Assembly: GCA_021846605.1 (NCBI GenBank)
Contig: JAJZWQ010000010.1
Coordinates: 1 to 32,122, forward strand
Origin: Bacillota bacterium
Lineage (GTDB): Bacteria; Bacillota_E; RBS10-35; JAJYVN01
Direction of reading: 5' to 3'
Length of the DNA stretch: 32,122 nucleotides
Positions 8,117 to 14,858 of this stretch are shown piece by piece; within the stretch, counting starts at the first letter, position 1, and each line of letters begins with the position of its first letter. The notes under the pieces were generated by a model that worked only from the letters and a program-made list of their open reading frames with translations, was not told the DNA's origin and did no database searches. The position numbers were made by a program, and so were the translations under genes.

Positions 8117-9085
8117 CTAGTACTTGATCGCCACGATGCGCCGGATGGCCGCGACACCGATGAGCTCCAGGATGACGGCCACGACCGCCAGGACCCGCCC
8201 CAGTGGTTGGCGCACCAGGGTCTCGGAGACCTGCGGCGCGACGACGGTGGTCAAGGCGAACACCCCGACCGGCAGCAGACCCACGACCCACGCAGACATC
8301 CGGCTTTGGGCGGTCACCACCTGCAGGTGGTTCTTGACCGCGACACGGGCGCGGATCGTGCCGGAGATGCGGTCCAGCACCTCGGCCAGGTTGCCCCCCA
8401 CCTCGCGCTGGACCCGGATCGCCGTCACCATCAGCTCCAGGTCGGGGTTGGCCGACCGCGCGATCATGCGGCTCAGCGCCTCATCCATCGGGATGCCGCT
8501 GGAGGTCTCCCGCAGCAGCCGTCCCACCTCCTCGCCCAGCGGTGCCGCGATCTGGGTGCTGGCGGCGTCCAGCGCCTGCATCAGGCTGTGGCCGGCGCGC
8601 AGCCCGTTGCCCAGGGTGTTGAGCACATCGCCCATCTGGGACGAGATGGCCGTGATCCGCTTGGTGCGTGCGCGCCGCACCAGGAGGGAGGGGATGAGCG
8701 GGCCGATCACGATCAACAGGATGCGGACCACGGCCGTGATCGGCAGGAGGGTCCCCACCAACCAGCCGGCCACCAGGCCACCGGCGGTGAGGGCGAGGAA
8801 TTCCTCTGGGCGCAGGGGCAGTCCGGAGCCCCGTAGGGACCGTTCCGCCCAGGACTGTGCCGGGCCGCGCAGGAAGAAGCGGCCAGCGCGCTTGCCCAGG
8901 GCCCGCACACCGCCCCCCCGGCGGGGCCGGGCCGCCGCGGGCTCGGCCTCGGGAGGGGCGTCGGCGCGCTGCAGGGCGGAAAGGGCCGCCAGCAGCCGCA
9001 GGCGCCGCGAGGAGAGGAGGCGCAGCACCAACAGCCCCAGGCAGAAGCATCCCGCTCCCGCCGCGATCGTCAGCAGCAGGTTCAT
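8117..9085 (-). CDS. tadB: Tad pilus inner-membrane platform protein TadB
   Basis: The protein is about 322 residues: an N-terminal membrane helix (LLLTIAAGAGCFCLGLLVL), a second helix pair (FLALTAGGLVAGWLVGTLL and ILLIVIGPLIPSLLV), a T2SSF domain with QMGDVLNTLGNGLRAGHSLM and NPDLELMVTAIRVQREVGGN, and C-terminal helices (VVGLLPVGVFALTTVV, VLAVVAVILELIGVAAI). This is the family order for TadB. The ATG at 9085 is preceded by GGAGA. In-frame sequence further upstream is derived from the insertion-sequence relic, not from tadB. The gene is separated from cpaF by about 300 bp of relic, the only large gap in the operon. Confidence 0.92.
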   Translation of the reverse strand: MNLLLTIAAGAGCFCLGLLVLRLLSSRRLRLLAALSALQRADAPPEAEPAAARPRRGGGVRALGKRAGRFFLRGPAQSWAERSLRGSGLPLRPEEFLALTAGGLVAGWLVGTLLPITAVVRILLIVIGPLIPSLLVRRARTKRITAISSQMGDVLNTLGNGLRAGHSLMQALDAASTQIAAPLGEEVGRLLRETSSGIPMDEALSRMIARSANPDLELMVTAIRVQREVGGNLAEVLDRISGTIRARVAVKNHLQVVTAQSRMSAWVVGLLPVGVFALTTVVAPQVSETLVRQPLGRVLAVVAVILELIGVAAIRRIVAIKY

Positions 9086-9387
9086 CAAATCTCCGCACGG
9101 CTGTCTGATACCCTCGGCTTTAGCCGTGGGCTGGGCCGCGCGTTCCCTCCCTTGTGGCAAAACGGAGACGCACCTTGAAAATCGAACGTATGGCCTTGCG
9201 CCGAGGAATCCGTCGGCGAGTAAAACGTTCGCAGAACAGGCGGGAGATCGGCGTTGTCCAAAGGCACCGGCTTGCCGGTAACAGTTTCGGACACCAGCGC
9301 CACCTCCCTTGCCAGCCTCGCTATACGTGGGAGGCCGCAGTCCGGCGGCCTATCGCGGCACGATCCGGTAGCTGCAGGCCCCCGGCT
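9086..9387. mobile_element. IS200/IS605-like end relic inserted between cpaF and tadB
   Basis: About 300 bp of non-coding sequence interrupts an operon whose other junctions are gaps of at most 17 bp or short overlaps. It is bounded by two near-identical 20-bp imperfect hairpins in the same orientation, at 9111-9130 and 9379-9398 (CCCNCGGCTTTAGCCGTGGG). Such subterminal hairpins are typical of IS200/IS605-family ends. No transposase or TnpB coding sequence is recognisable inside, so this looks like a miniature or decayed element. A minus-strand ORF at 9085-9303 looks like translated repeat rather than a gene. Confidence 0.5.
9111..9130 (+). repeat. IS-end hairpin repeat, copy 1
   Basis: CCCTCGGCTTTAGCCGTGGG: CGGCT pairs with AGCCG and the outer CCC with GGG, with one T-T mismatch. 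It differs from copy 2 at one position. Confidence 0.7.
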
Positions 9388-9398
9388 TTAGCCGTGGG
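9379..9398 (+). repeat. IS-end hairpin repeat, copy 2 (contains the cpaF stop)
   Basis: CCCCCGGCTTTAGCCGTGGG has 19 of 20 bases identical to copy 1, 268 bp away in the same orientation. On the minus strand its loop supplies the TAA stop codon of cpaF at 9390-9388. Confidence 0.7.
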
Positions 9399-10809
9399 GT
9401 CCTGACGCGGAGCCGTCCTCCTTGGCGGGCCAGAAGAGGTCGCCGGGCAGGCGCTGGCCTCGCGCCTCCAGGACCGGCAGGAAGGTGGGCACCACACCGG
9501 TGGAATGGAAGCGCCCGCGCACGCGCTGGTGTTCCTCCAGCCCCATCTGCTCGAAGACGAAGATGTCCTGGAGCGTGATCGCGTCGCCCTCCATCCCGAC
9601 CACCTCCGTGATGTGGGTGATCCGGCGACTCCCGTCGCGCAGGCGCGACTGGTGGACGATCACGTCGATGGCCGATGCCAGTTGCTCGCGGATGGCGCGG
9701 GAGGGGAGTTCGGCGCCAGCCATCAGCACCATGGTCTCCACCCGGGTGAGCGCGTCGCGGGGGGAGTTGGCGTGGGCGGTGGTCAGCGAGCCGTCATGGC
9801 CGGTGTTCATGGCCTGCAACATGTCCAGGGCCTCGCCGCCGCGCACCTCGCCGACGACGATGCGGTCGGGACGCATGCGCAGGGCGTTAATGACCAGTTC
9901 CCGGATGCCCACGTAGCCGTTGCCCTCGCCGTTGGCCGGCCGGCTCTCCAGGGTGACCACGTGGGGCTGCTGCAGGCGCAACTCGGCGGCGTCCTCGATG
10001 GTGACCACGCGTTCCCCCTCGCCGATGAAGGAGGACAGCGCGTTGAGGGTCGTGGTCTTGCCCGAGCCGGTACCGCCCGAGACCAGGATGTTGAGGCGGC
10101 CGGCCACGGCGGCGCGCAGCAGCAGCGCCATTTCGGGCACCAGGGTTCCCTGGGCGATGAGGTCGTCCATCGCCATGGGGCGCGAGCTGAACTTGCGGAT
10201 GGTCAGGGCGGCCCCCCTGACCGCCAGGGGCGGAATGATGGCGTTGACGCGGCTGCCGTCGGGCAGCCGTGCGTCCACCATGGGGGAACTCTCGTCGATG
10301 CGCCGGCCCAGGGGGGCGACGATCTTCTGGATGGTCTGCATCAGGTGCGCGTGATCGCGGAAGGCCACCTCGGCGCGGGCCAGCCGGCCGTTGCGTTCGA
10401 CGTAGACGCTGCTCGGCCCGTTGACCATGATCTCCGAGATCCCGTCGTCCTCGAGGAGGGGCTGCAGCGGCCCCAGCCCCTGCACCTCGGCGACCGTCTG
10501 CCGCACGACCTCGTCCCGCTCGGCGCGGGCCAGGGCCAGCCCGGACTCCGCCAGCCGGCTGTCCAGGATGCGGCGGACGCGGTTCTCCAGGTCCTGTGTG
10601 CCCTCGCCCTCCGGTTCGGAGGCGAGTTGGCGGATGAGTTGCAGGATCAGGTCCCAGCGCACCGGGCGCGGACGGGCCTCCGCCGCCGGCTGGGCGGGGG
10701 ACCTCGCCGGGGCCGCGGTCCCGGCGGGGGCGGGAGGGTTCGAGGGGTGCGCGAGGGGGGTGGACGCCACGGGCGCCGTTTGGTCGACCAACCGGCTCAG
10801 AAGAGACAT
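9388..10809 (-). CDS. cpaF: Tad pilus assembly ATPase CpaF/TadA
   Basis: The 473-residue protein is a secretion-superfamily hexameric ATPase. The N-terminal 50 residues are Pro/Ala-rich and probably disordered. The N-terminal domain contains [20 protein letters not shown] (119-138). The ATPase core has Walker [11 protein letters not shown] (244-253), an Asp box IEDAAELR (271-278), Walker [10 protein letters not shown] (316-324) and a His box [14 protein letters not shown] (337-350). All catalytic motifs are intact. It powers Flp pilus assembly from the cytoplasmic face of the TadB/TadC platform. The ATG at 10809 follows the cpaE stop by 4 bp with an AAGGGGG SD. The last few codons (GPHG) and the stop lie in the inserted IS repeat, so the native C-terminus was probably rewritten. 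Confidence 0.95.
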   Translation of the reverse strand: MSLLSRLVDQTAPVASTPLAHPSNPPAPAGTAAPARSPAQPAAEARPRPVRWDLILQLIRQLASEPEGEGTQDLENRVRRILDSRLAESGLALARAERDEVVRQTVAEVQGLGPLQPLLEDDGISEIMVNGPSSVYVERNGRLARAEVAFRDHAHLMQTIQKIVAPLGRRIDESSPMVDARLPDGSRVNAIIPPLAVRGAALTIRKFSSRPMAMDDLIAQGTLVPEMALLLRAAVAGRLNILVSGGTGSGKTTTLNALSSFIGEGERVVTIEDAAELRLQQPHVVTLESRPANGEGNGYVGIRELVINALRMRPDRIVVGEVRGGEALDMLQAMNTGHDGSLTTAHANSPRDALTRVETMVLMAGAELPSRAIREQLASAIDVIVHQSRLRDGSRRITHITEVVGMEGDAITLQDIFVFEQMGLEEHQRVRGRFHSTGVVPTFLPVLEARGQRLPGDLFWPAKEDGSASGPHG

Positions 10810-10813
10810 TCCC

Positions 10814-12040
10814 CTACCCCCTTGTCAGGCGCGCTCGGATGTCGGGCAGGGAGCGCCGTTCGCGGCTGGACGTTGCCGGCCTCTCCTCGGGGACCAACTG
10901 CCGCCCGAGGGCCTGGATGGCGCTGCCCAGCCGCGACCCGGCCGCCTCCACCACCGGGACCCCCTCGTTGGCCGCGCGCAGCACGGCCGCGTCGTCGGCG
11001 GGGAGCTCGAACCAGACGGGCAGGCCCAGCGTGGCCTCCACGTCGCTCCGCCGGACGCCCACCCCGCGGTTGGCGCGGTTGAGCACCAGGTGTGCCTTGC
11101 CTCGACCCAGCTGCAGCAGGTCCAGCACCGCCAGGGCGGCCCGGGTGTTGCGCAGGGTGGGGACGTCGGGCGTGGTCAGCATGAGGAGGTGGTCGCTGTC
11201 TTCCAGCGCCGGCAGCAGGGTTTCCGGAAAGCCGGCCGGCGTGTCCAGCACGACGGCCTCGAAGCCCTCCCGGGCGACGGCCAGCACCGCCCGCACATGC
11301 TCGGCGTGGACGAACTCGGCGACCTCCGGCTTGGCCGGCGCCGGTAGCACCCAGAGGCTGGGGCCGTGGCGCGACATGAAGCTCAGGAGCAGGTCTGGGT
11401 CCAGGTGGCGGGTCTCCGCCAACAGGTCCCGATAGGGCCGGGGCGCCTGGACCCGCAGGTGGGTGCCCACGTTGCCCCAGTCCAGATGCAGGTCCAGCAG
11501 TGCCGTGCGCAGCCCGCGCTCCGCCAGGGCGACGGCCAGGTTGACCGCGACCGTGGTGCGGCCGACCCCGCCCTTGGTCCCGAAGACGGCGTGGACGTGC
11601 TGGGTGGCCTCACTCAACGGGGCGCCGGCATGCCCGGGGCCCAGGTGGGCGGCGGCTCCATAGATGGACTCGGTGAGCTGGGGCAGGTCCGGGGAACTGC
11701 CCAGCACCAGGCGCACGCCAGCCAGCGCGGCCTGCGGGTAGACCTCGGCCGGCTGGCCGGACCGCAGGACGAGCACGAAGACGGAGGCCGCGTCCTGGCG
11801 GGTGTGGGGGGCCACGGCCTCCAGGGTGGCCGCCAGGTCTGTCCCCGCGTCGACGAGCACCACCGCGGGGGAGGCCGCCGGGGCCAACTCGGCGATGGGG
11901 CAGATGCCCGAGATGTAGATGTCGGTGACGGGCGCCAACTGGCGCGCGCGCTCCGCGCACCAGGCGGTGTCATCCGAGGCCAGCCGCAGGTGCACGCGTT
12001 CGGTGGCCCGTCCGGGCTCGTTAGCTTCCAGCCAGACCAC
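10814..12040 (-). CDS. cpaE: Tad pilus localisation ATPase CpaE/TadZ
   Basis: The 408-residue protein has an N-terminal receiver-like domain (about 15-130, with VVLVDAGTDL and ASVFVLVLRSG) and a ParA/MinD-type ATPase domain from about residue 148. The deviant Walker A motif is GTKGGVGRTTVAVNLA: the signature first Lys (156) is kept, but the P-loop Lys that normally follows VG is Arg (161). The switch regions DLHLDWGNVGTHL and VVLDTPAGFPE are present. TadZ/CpaE proteins position the Tad machinery at the cell pole, and several members of the family have altered P-loops. The GTG start at 12040 overlaps the end of cpaB by 20 bp, with GGAGACGGGAA as SD. Confidence 0.9.
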   Translation of the reverse strand: MVWLEANEPGRATERVHLRLASDDTAWCAERARQLAPVTDIYISGICPIAELAPAASPAVVLVDAGTDLAATLEAVAPHTRQDAASVFVLVLRSGQPAEVYPQAALAGVRLVLGSSPDLPQLTESIYGAAAHLGPGHAGAPLSEATQHVHAVFGTKGGVGRTTVAVNLAVALAERGLRTALLDLHLDWGNVGTHLRVQAPRPYRDLLAETRHLDPDLLLSFMSRHGPSLWVLPAPAKPEVAEFVHAEHVRAVLAVAREGFEAVVLDTPAGFPETLLPALEDSDHLLMLTTPDVPTLRNTRAALAVLDLLQLGRGKAHLVLNRANRGVGVRRSDVEATLGLPVWFELPADDAAVLRAANEGVPVVEAAGSRLGSAIQALGRQLVPEERPATSSRERRSLPDIRARLTRG

Positions 12041-12728
12041 TTCCCGTCTCCGGCGGCAGCGTGACCGTCGTCTGGTCGGTCACATTGCGCAGCGAGAGGG
12101 AGATCTGGCCGCGGCTGACCGCAAACTGGACCAACTGCACCTGGGCCGGTGAGAGTTGGAGCGTGACATCGGTGTAGCTCGTGGGGATGGGCCCCCCCTG
12201 TCCGGTGAAGCGCTGGCCGACCGCCAGCACCAGGACGTCCTCTTCGATGGTGTCCACGGTGGCGGAGGTGCTCGCGGTGAAGGTGGCCAGCACGTCCACG
12301 TGGTCACCGGGCTGAATCATCTCGCCGACCCCGCTGGTGGGTCCCACGGCCACCGTGTACGCGCGCTGGCCCGGTGCCACCGCGTAGCCGAGCGAGGCCG
12401 GCGTGTGGCTTCCCGACAGGTCGGACTGCACCAGGGGTTGCCCGGCGAAGATCGGGGCCACCGTGATGCTGCCCACCGCCTGGGACAGGGTGGTCAGGGC
12501 CCCGCTGGGCAAGGTCCCGGGGGTGAATTGTGCGATCCGCAGCATGTTGGCCGTCAGTCGCGTATGCGCGGGGAGGGTGCCGGCGGCCACCAGGACCGGC
12601 GCCGTCCGCGGCTGCAGGGCACGCCGCGAGATCTGCCCCAGGTAGGCATGGACCCCGATGGCGGCGACGGCCGCCAGGCCAAGCGCCCCCAGGGCCAGCC
12701 GTTGGTTCAGGCGCTCTGCCGCGTTCAC
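12021..12728 (-). CDS. cpaB: Flp pilus assembly protein CpaB/RcpC (SAF domain)
   Basis: The 235-residue protein has one N-terminal membrane helix (LALGALGLAAVAAIGVHAYL), a SAF domain (about 44-105; VLVAAGTLPAHTRLTANML, then AGQPLVQSDL) and a RcpC/CpaB C-terminal region (QRAYTVAVGPTSGVGEMIQPGDHVDVLATF). In diderms CpaB works with the outer-membrane secretin. Here no secretin gene is present, so it probably acts in the cell wall space, perhaps binding peptidoglycan, as proposed for SAF-domain proteins. The GTG start follows GGGGAAGGGG and lies 16 bp after the upstream gene. Confidence 0.9.
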   Translation of the reverse strand: MNAAERLNQRLALGALGLAAVAAIGVHAYLGQISRRALQPRTAPVLVAAGTLPAHTRLTANMLRIAQFTPGTLPSGALTTLSQAVGSITVAPIFAGQPLVQSDLSGSHTPASLGYAVAPGQRAYTVAVGPTSGVGEMIQPGDHVDVLATFTASTSATVDTIEEDVLVLAVGQRFTGQGGPIPTSYTDVTLQLSPAQVQLVQFAVSRGQISLSLRNVTDQTTVTLPPETGSGLAGS

Positions 12729-12744
12729 CCCGCACCCCTTCCCC

Positions 12745-13893
12745 TCACGACAGGGTCAACGACGGTTGGCCGCTGAAGCCAAAATTCTGGGCGCTGGACA
12801 CCGTGTGGGGCCCGGTGATCGACGGCAGCAGGGCCGCCACCAACTGGCCCCAGACCGACCCATCCGACGTGGGCGCGCTGAAGGGCCCGGTGGTCCCGCA
12901 GTCCACGCGGACCACCGCGAACCCCTGCACCGTGATGTCGGTGCGGCCCTCCCCGGGGGCGTGGGCCACGGTGATCACGGCGTACGGCGCGTTGTTGTCC
13001 GCCGCGCAGAGCCCTGCCAGGCCCTTGTCCGTCGGGCCTTCCATGACGCCGGGCTTCGTGAGCAGCTGGACGGAGTCCCCCACGGACAGCCCCGTCGCGG
13101 CGCCGCTGGCCAGATTCTGCTCATACACGCTCGCCCCGGTGCCACCCAGGGCGAGCGCCCCCCGATTGCTCAGCCTGTCGCTGGACGCGCTCCCGCTCTT
13201 GAGTTCGTACTTCGGGCATCCGGTGGCCGTCGACGCGCAGCCACCGGGGCCGAACGCCGACGCTACCACCGACTCGGAGATGTACAGGGGGGCCAGGCCG
13301 AACTGGTCGCTGCCCGCCGAGACGCAGGTGTACTGGCCGTTCACCAGGATCTGGGGGCACGCCGACGGTTGGCCCCCGCTGGTGGTCGTCGCCTGCGTCG
13401 GATTGCCGGTGGAGCCGCCGGATCCATCGGAGTCCTGCGACCCATCGGAATCCCCCGAGCCCCCGGCGACGGTGTAGTTCGGGTTGCATGTTCCGCCCCA
13501 GCACGTGGGATAGCTGGGCGCCAAGGCGTGGGAGACGACGGCCACCGGGATGTCGAAGACGCCCAGCACGCGCGCGAACAGGGTGGGAACATCCGCCGCC
13601 GCGCGCACCGTGACCTGGCCGGCGCTGTCCGACACGCTGACCACCGCATTGGCCACCCCGTTGGCCGCGGCGTAGGCCTGGGCGACCCCCGCCGCGCCGG
13701 TGGGGTTGGTGGACAGGGCCTGCGCGCCGGCCAGCGCCGCCGCGTCCGTGGCGGCCTGCATCCGAAACTGGGTCAGCATGCTGCGGCCCACGTCCACGCT
13801 GAGCGCGATAGCTCCCAGCAGGACGACGAGGGCCAGGGCCACCAGTCCCGTCGCCTGTCCGCCTTCCCCCCGTCTTGTGCCCACCGGCCTCAC
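12745..13893 (-). CDS. TadG-like pilus assembly protein
   Basis: The protein is about 382 residues. It starts with the Tad/TadG N-terminal motif: EGGQATGLVALALVVLLGAI, then ALSVDVGRSMLTQFRMQAAT, then DAAALAGAQAL. This is a single membrane anchor followed by a pseudopilin-like helix. The extracytoplasmic part contains a Gly/Ser/Asp-rich low-complexity linker (around GDSDGSQDSDGSGGSTG) flanked by cysteine-containing segments (CWGGTC, ACPQ, YTC, GGC, GCP) that could form disulfides. The C-terminal 150 residues are unrecognised. Membrane-anchored TadE/F/G minor pilins are required for pilus assembly in other systems. I choose the GTG at 13893, which overlaps the tadE stop as GTGA with GGAAGG just upstream. 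The GTG at 13884 is an alternative. Confidence 0.8.
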   Translation of the reverse strand: MRPVGTRRGEGGQATGLVALALVVLLGAIALSVDVGRSMLTQFRMQAATDAAALAGAQALSTNPTGAAGVAQAYAAANGVANAVVSVSDSAGQVTVRAAADVPTLFARVLGVFDIPVAVVSHALAPSYPTCWGGTCNPNYTVAGGSGDSDGSQDSDGSGGSTGNPTQATTTSGGQPSACPQILVNGQYTCVSAGSDQFGLAPLYISESVVASAFGPGGCASTATGCPKYELKSGSASSDRLSNRGALALGGTGASVYEQNLASGAATGLSVGDSVQLLTKPGVMEGPTDKGLAGLCAADNNAPYAVITVAHAPGEGRTDITVQGFAVVRVDCGTTGPFSAPTSDGSVWGQLVAALLPSITGPHTVSSAQNFGFSGQPSLTLS

Positions 13894-14342
13894 CCGCCTT
13901 CCTCTATCATCGTGACCGCGGACCGCAGGTTTAGGGCATGTCCCAAGAAGGGCCACAGGATGGGGATCGCGATCGGGATCGCGTACTGGACGCTCGCCGT
14001 CACCGAGGTGTCCGGAACCCAGCCGCCCCCGCTGGCGCTGGTGCCGCTCAACGACACCGTCAGATCGCTGGCCCGCAGCCCGGCCGCCTGGGCCGCCGCC
14101 ACCCCGGCCGCTTCCGCCTGCGACGCCGAACCGCCCAGCGATGCGACACGCGCCGCGTCGTGGGCGGTTTCGACAACCTCCAGGTACGAGACGAAGACCA
14201 GCCCGAACTCCACCGTCCCGAACAGGATCAGCAGCAGGAGCGGTAGGAGGAGGGCGAACTCGACCAGGGTCTGTCCGCCCTCCCCCCCGCCGCTACGAGC
14301 AGCTCGTCGACGCGGCCGCGTTGTTGAGACAGTTGCCGACAT
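13890..14342 (-). CDS. tadE: TadE-like minor pilin
   Basis: The protein is about 150 residues. The hallmark is GEGGQTLVEFALLLPLLLLI, the Gly-x-x-x-x-Glu pseudopilin cleavage and membrane segment of TadE-like proteins, preceded by a basic N-terminus (RPRRRAARS). The rest is a small extracytoplasmic domain (VVETAHDAARVASLGGSASQ). TadE-like proteins are processed by the TadV/CpaA prepilin peptidase and seed or extend Flp pili. The start is uncertain: the ATG at 14342 overlaps flp by 50 bp and has no obvious SD, and a GTG at 14369 is also possible. No start lies nearer to the conserved motif, so coupling to flp translation is likely. Confidence 0.85.
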   Translation of the reverse strand: MSATVSTTRPRRRAARSGGGEGGQTLVEFALLLPLLLLILFGTVEFGLVFVSYLEVVETAHDAARVASLGGSASQAEAAGVAAAQAAGLRASDLTVSLSGTSASGGGWVPDTSVTASVQYAIPIAIPILWPFLGHALNLRSAVTMIEEGG

Positions 14343-14514
14343 GACTGAAGATGTGGGAGATCGTCCCACCCAGAAAGACGATGGCGGCGATCACCGCCAC
14401 CGCGATCAGGGCGAGGATCAGCGCGTACTCGGTCAGTCCCTGGCCCTTGTCTTCCCGAGCGCGTCCCACCATGCTGGTGAACCATAGGTACGCCTGCAAC
14501 AGCGGCATACTCAT
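14293..14514 (-). CDS. flp: Flp-type major pilin prepilin
   Basis: The 73-residue protein has the Flp1 signature EDKGQGLTEYALILALIAVA. Prepilin peptidase would cut after the glycine of KG, leaving a mature pilin of about 48 residues with the conserved Glu-Tyr pair at mature positions 5-6. A short hydrophilic C-terminus follows, with two cysteines (GNCLNNAAASTSCS) that could form a disulfide. The ATG at 14514 has an excellent SD (AAGGAGG at 14530-14524, 9-nt spacing). It is the first gene of the operon, directly downstream of the c-di-GMP riboswitch and terminator. No prepilin peptidase gene is present in the window. Confidence 0.95.
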   Translation of the reverse strand: MSMPLLQAYLWFTSMVGRAREDKGQGLTEYALILALIAVAVIAAIVFLGGTISHIFSHVGNCLNNAAASTSCS

Positions 14515-14600
14515 CGCTTCCGGCCTCCTTCGAGCTTCCGGCTCATCCGAGTCGCGCGTGCCTCCCTGCGCCGCCTCCCACCCCCCGTCGCGGATGCGTG

Positions 14601-14638
14601 CCCAAAACCGGAAAGCCCGTGGCCGTTAGGCCACGGGC
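14601..14638 (-). terminator. Intrinsic terminator between c-di-GMP aptamer and flp
   Basis: On the minus strand a perfect 10-bp stem (GCCCGTGGCC, loop TAAC, GGCCACGGGC; 14638-14615) is followed by TTTCCGGTTTT. It lies 25 nt after the aptamer and about 87 nt before the flp ATG, where a riboswitch expression platform would be expected. Part of the aptamer 3' strand (GGCTGGGC) could pair with the terminator 5' arm, which would give a mutually exclusive antiterminator; this pairing is my inference. Confidence 0.75.
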
Positions 14639-14662
14639 GGAGGTCGAACCCCTGCATCGCCT

Positions 14663-14769
14663 GTACACCTTCGGCAGCCCAGCCATCGTCGGGATCCCCT
14701 GTACGGGCTACCCCTCGGATCTGTGGCTTTGCGCCCCCGCCTCTCGGCGGGTTTGCCCTTTCGGTTGTA
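14663..14769 (-). promoter_or_regulatory. Cyclic-di-GMP-I (GEMM-I) riboswitch aptamer
   Basis: On the minus strand the conserved core is readable in order. GAAAGGGCAAACC leads into a P2 hairpin CCCGCC-GAGA-GGCGGG with a GNRA loop, then GGGCGCAAAGCCACAG, the P3 region, and GATGGCTGGGCTGCCGAAGG. This matches the GEMM-I consensus (GGCAAACC, GNRA loop, CGCAAAGCC, then RGCNGGGYUGCCGAA). Closing P1 can form between TACAACC (14769-14763) and GGTGTA near 14669-14664, with one bulged A. These RNAs bind the second messenger c-di-GMP and control motility, pili and surface genes. Here the target is the Tad/Flp operon immediately downstream, through the terminator at 14601-14638. Whether the ligand switches expression on or off cannot be decided from sequence. 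Confidence 0.88.
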
Positions 14770-14801
14770 ACTGGTGGGCTTCGACGTTCCCTTCCTGGTT
14801 C

Positions 14802-14830
14802 CTTGTGCCAGCGACAACTTTATGCGACAA
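14802..14830 (-). promoter_or_regulatory. Possible promoter for the Tad operon transcript
   Basis: On the minus strand TTGTCG (14830-14825), 17 bp, then CACAAG (14807-14802). The start would fall near 14795, shortly before the aptamer, which fits. The -10 is weak. TTGTCGC occurs twice with a 13-bp period in this segment and could instead be a regulator site. Confidence 0.3.
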
Positions 14831-14831
14831 T
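14803..14831 (+). promoter_or_regulatory. Possible promoter for the Ig-like membrane protein gene
   Basis: On the plus strand TTGTGC (14803-14808), 17 bp, then GACAAT (14826-14831). It almost exactly overlaps the predicted minus-strand promoter, so divergent transcription would be mutually exclusive at any moment. The start would lie about 20 nt before the ATG at 14859. Confidence 0.35.
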
Positions 14832-14858
14832 CTGCTGAAGAAGGCGGGGGTGCGCGGG

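Noticed and set aside
9085..9303. 72-residue minus-strand ORF between cpaF and tadB
   Set aside because: It is built from the repeat sequence itself (its end reads through the hairpin), has no convincing RBS and no recognisable domain.
14615..14638. Hairpin GCCCGTGGCC...GGCCACGGGC as another transposon-end repeat
   Set aside because: Its perfect stem, T-rich 3' flank on the minus strand and position between the GEMM-I aptamer and flp fit a riboswitch terminator better; the loop and sequence differ from the CGGCTTTAGCCG family.
14641..14700. tRNA-like string GGTCGAACCCC
   Set aside because: No cloverleaf can be drawn around it; it belongs to the spacer between aptamer and terminator. No tRNA was found elsewhere in the window.
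14598..14858. N-terminal extension of the Ig-like membrane protein into the riboswitch region
   Set aside because: The extension would encode the antisense of the aptamer and place the signal peptide internally; the ATG at 14859 gives a proper signal peptide.
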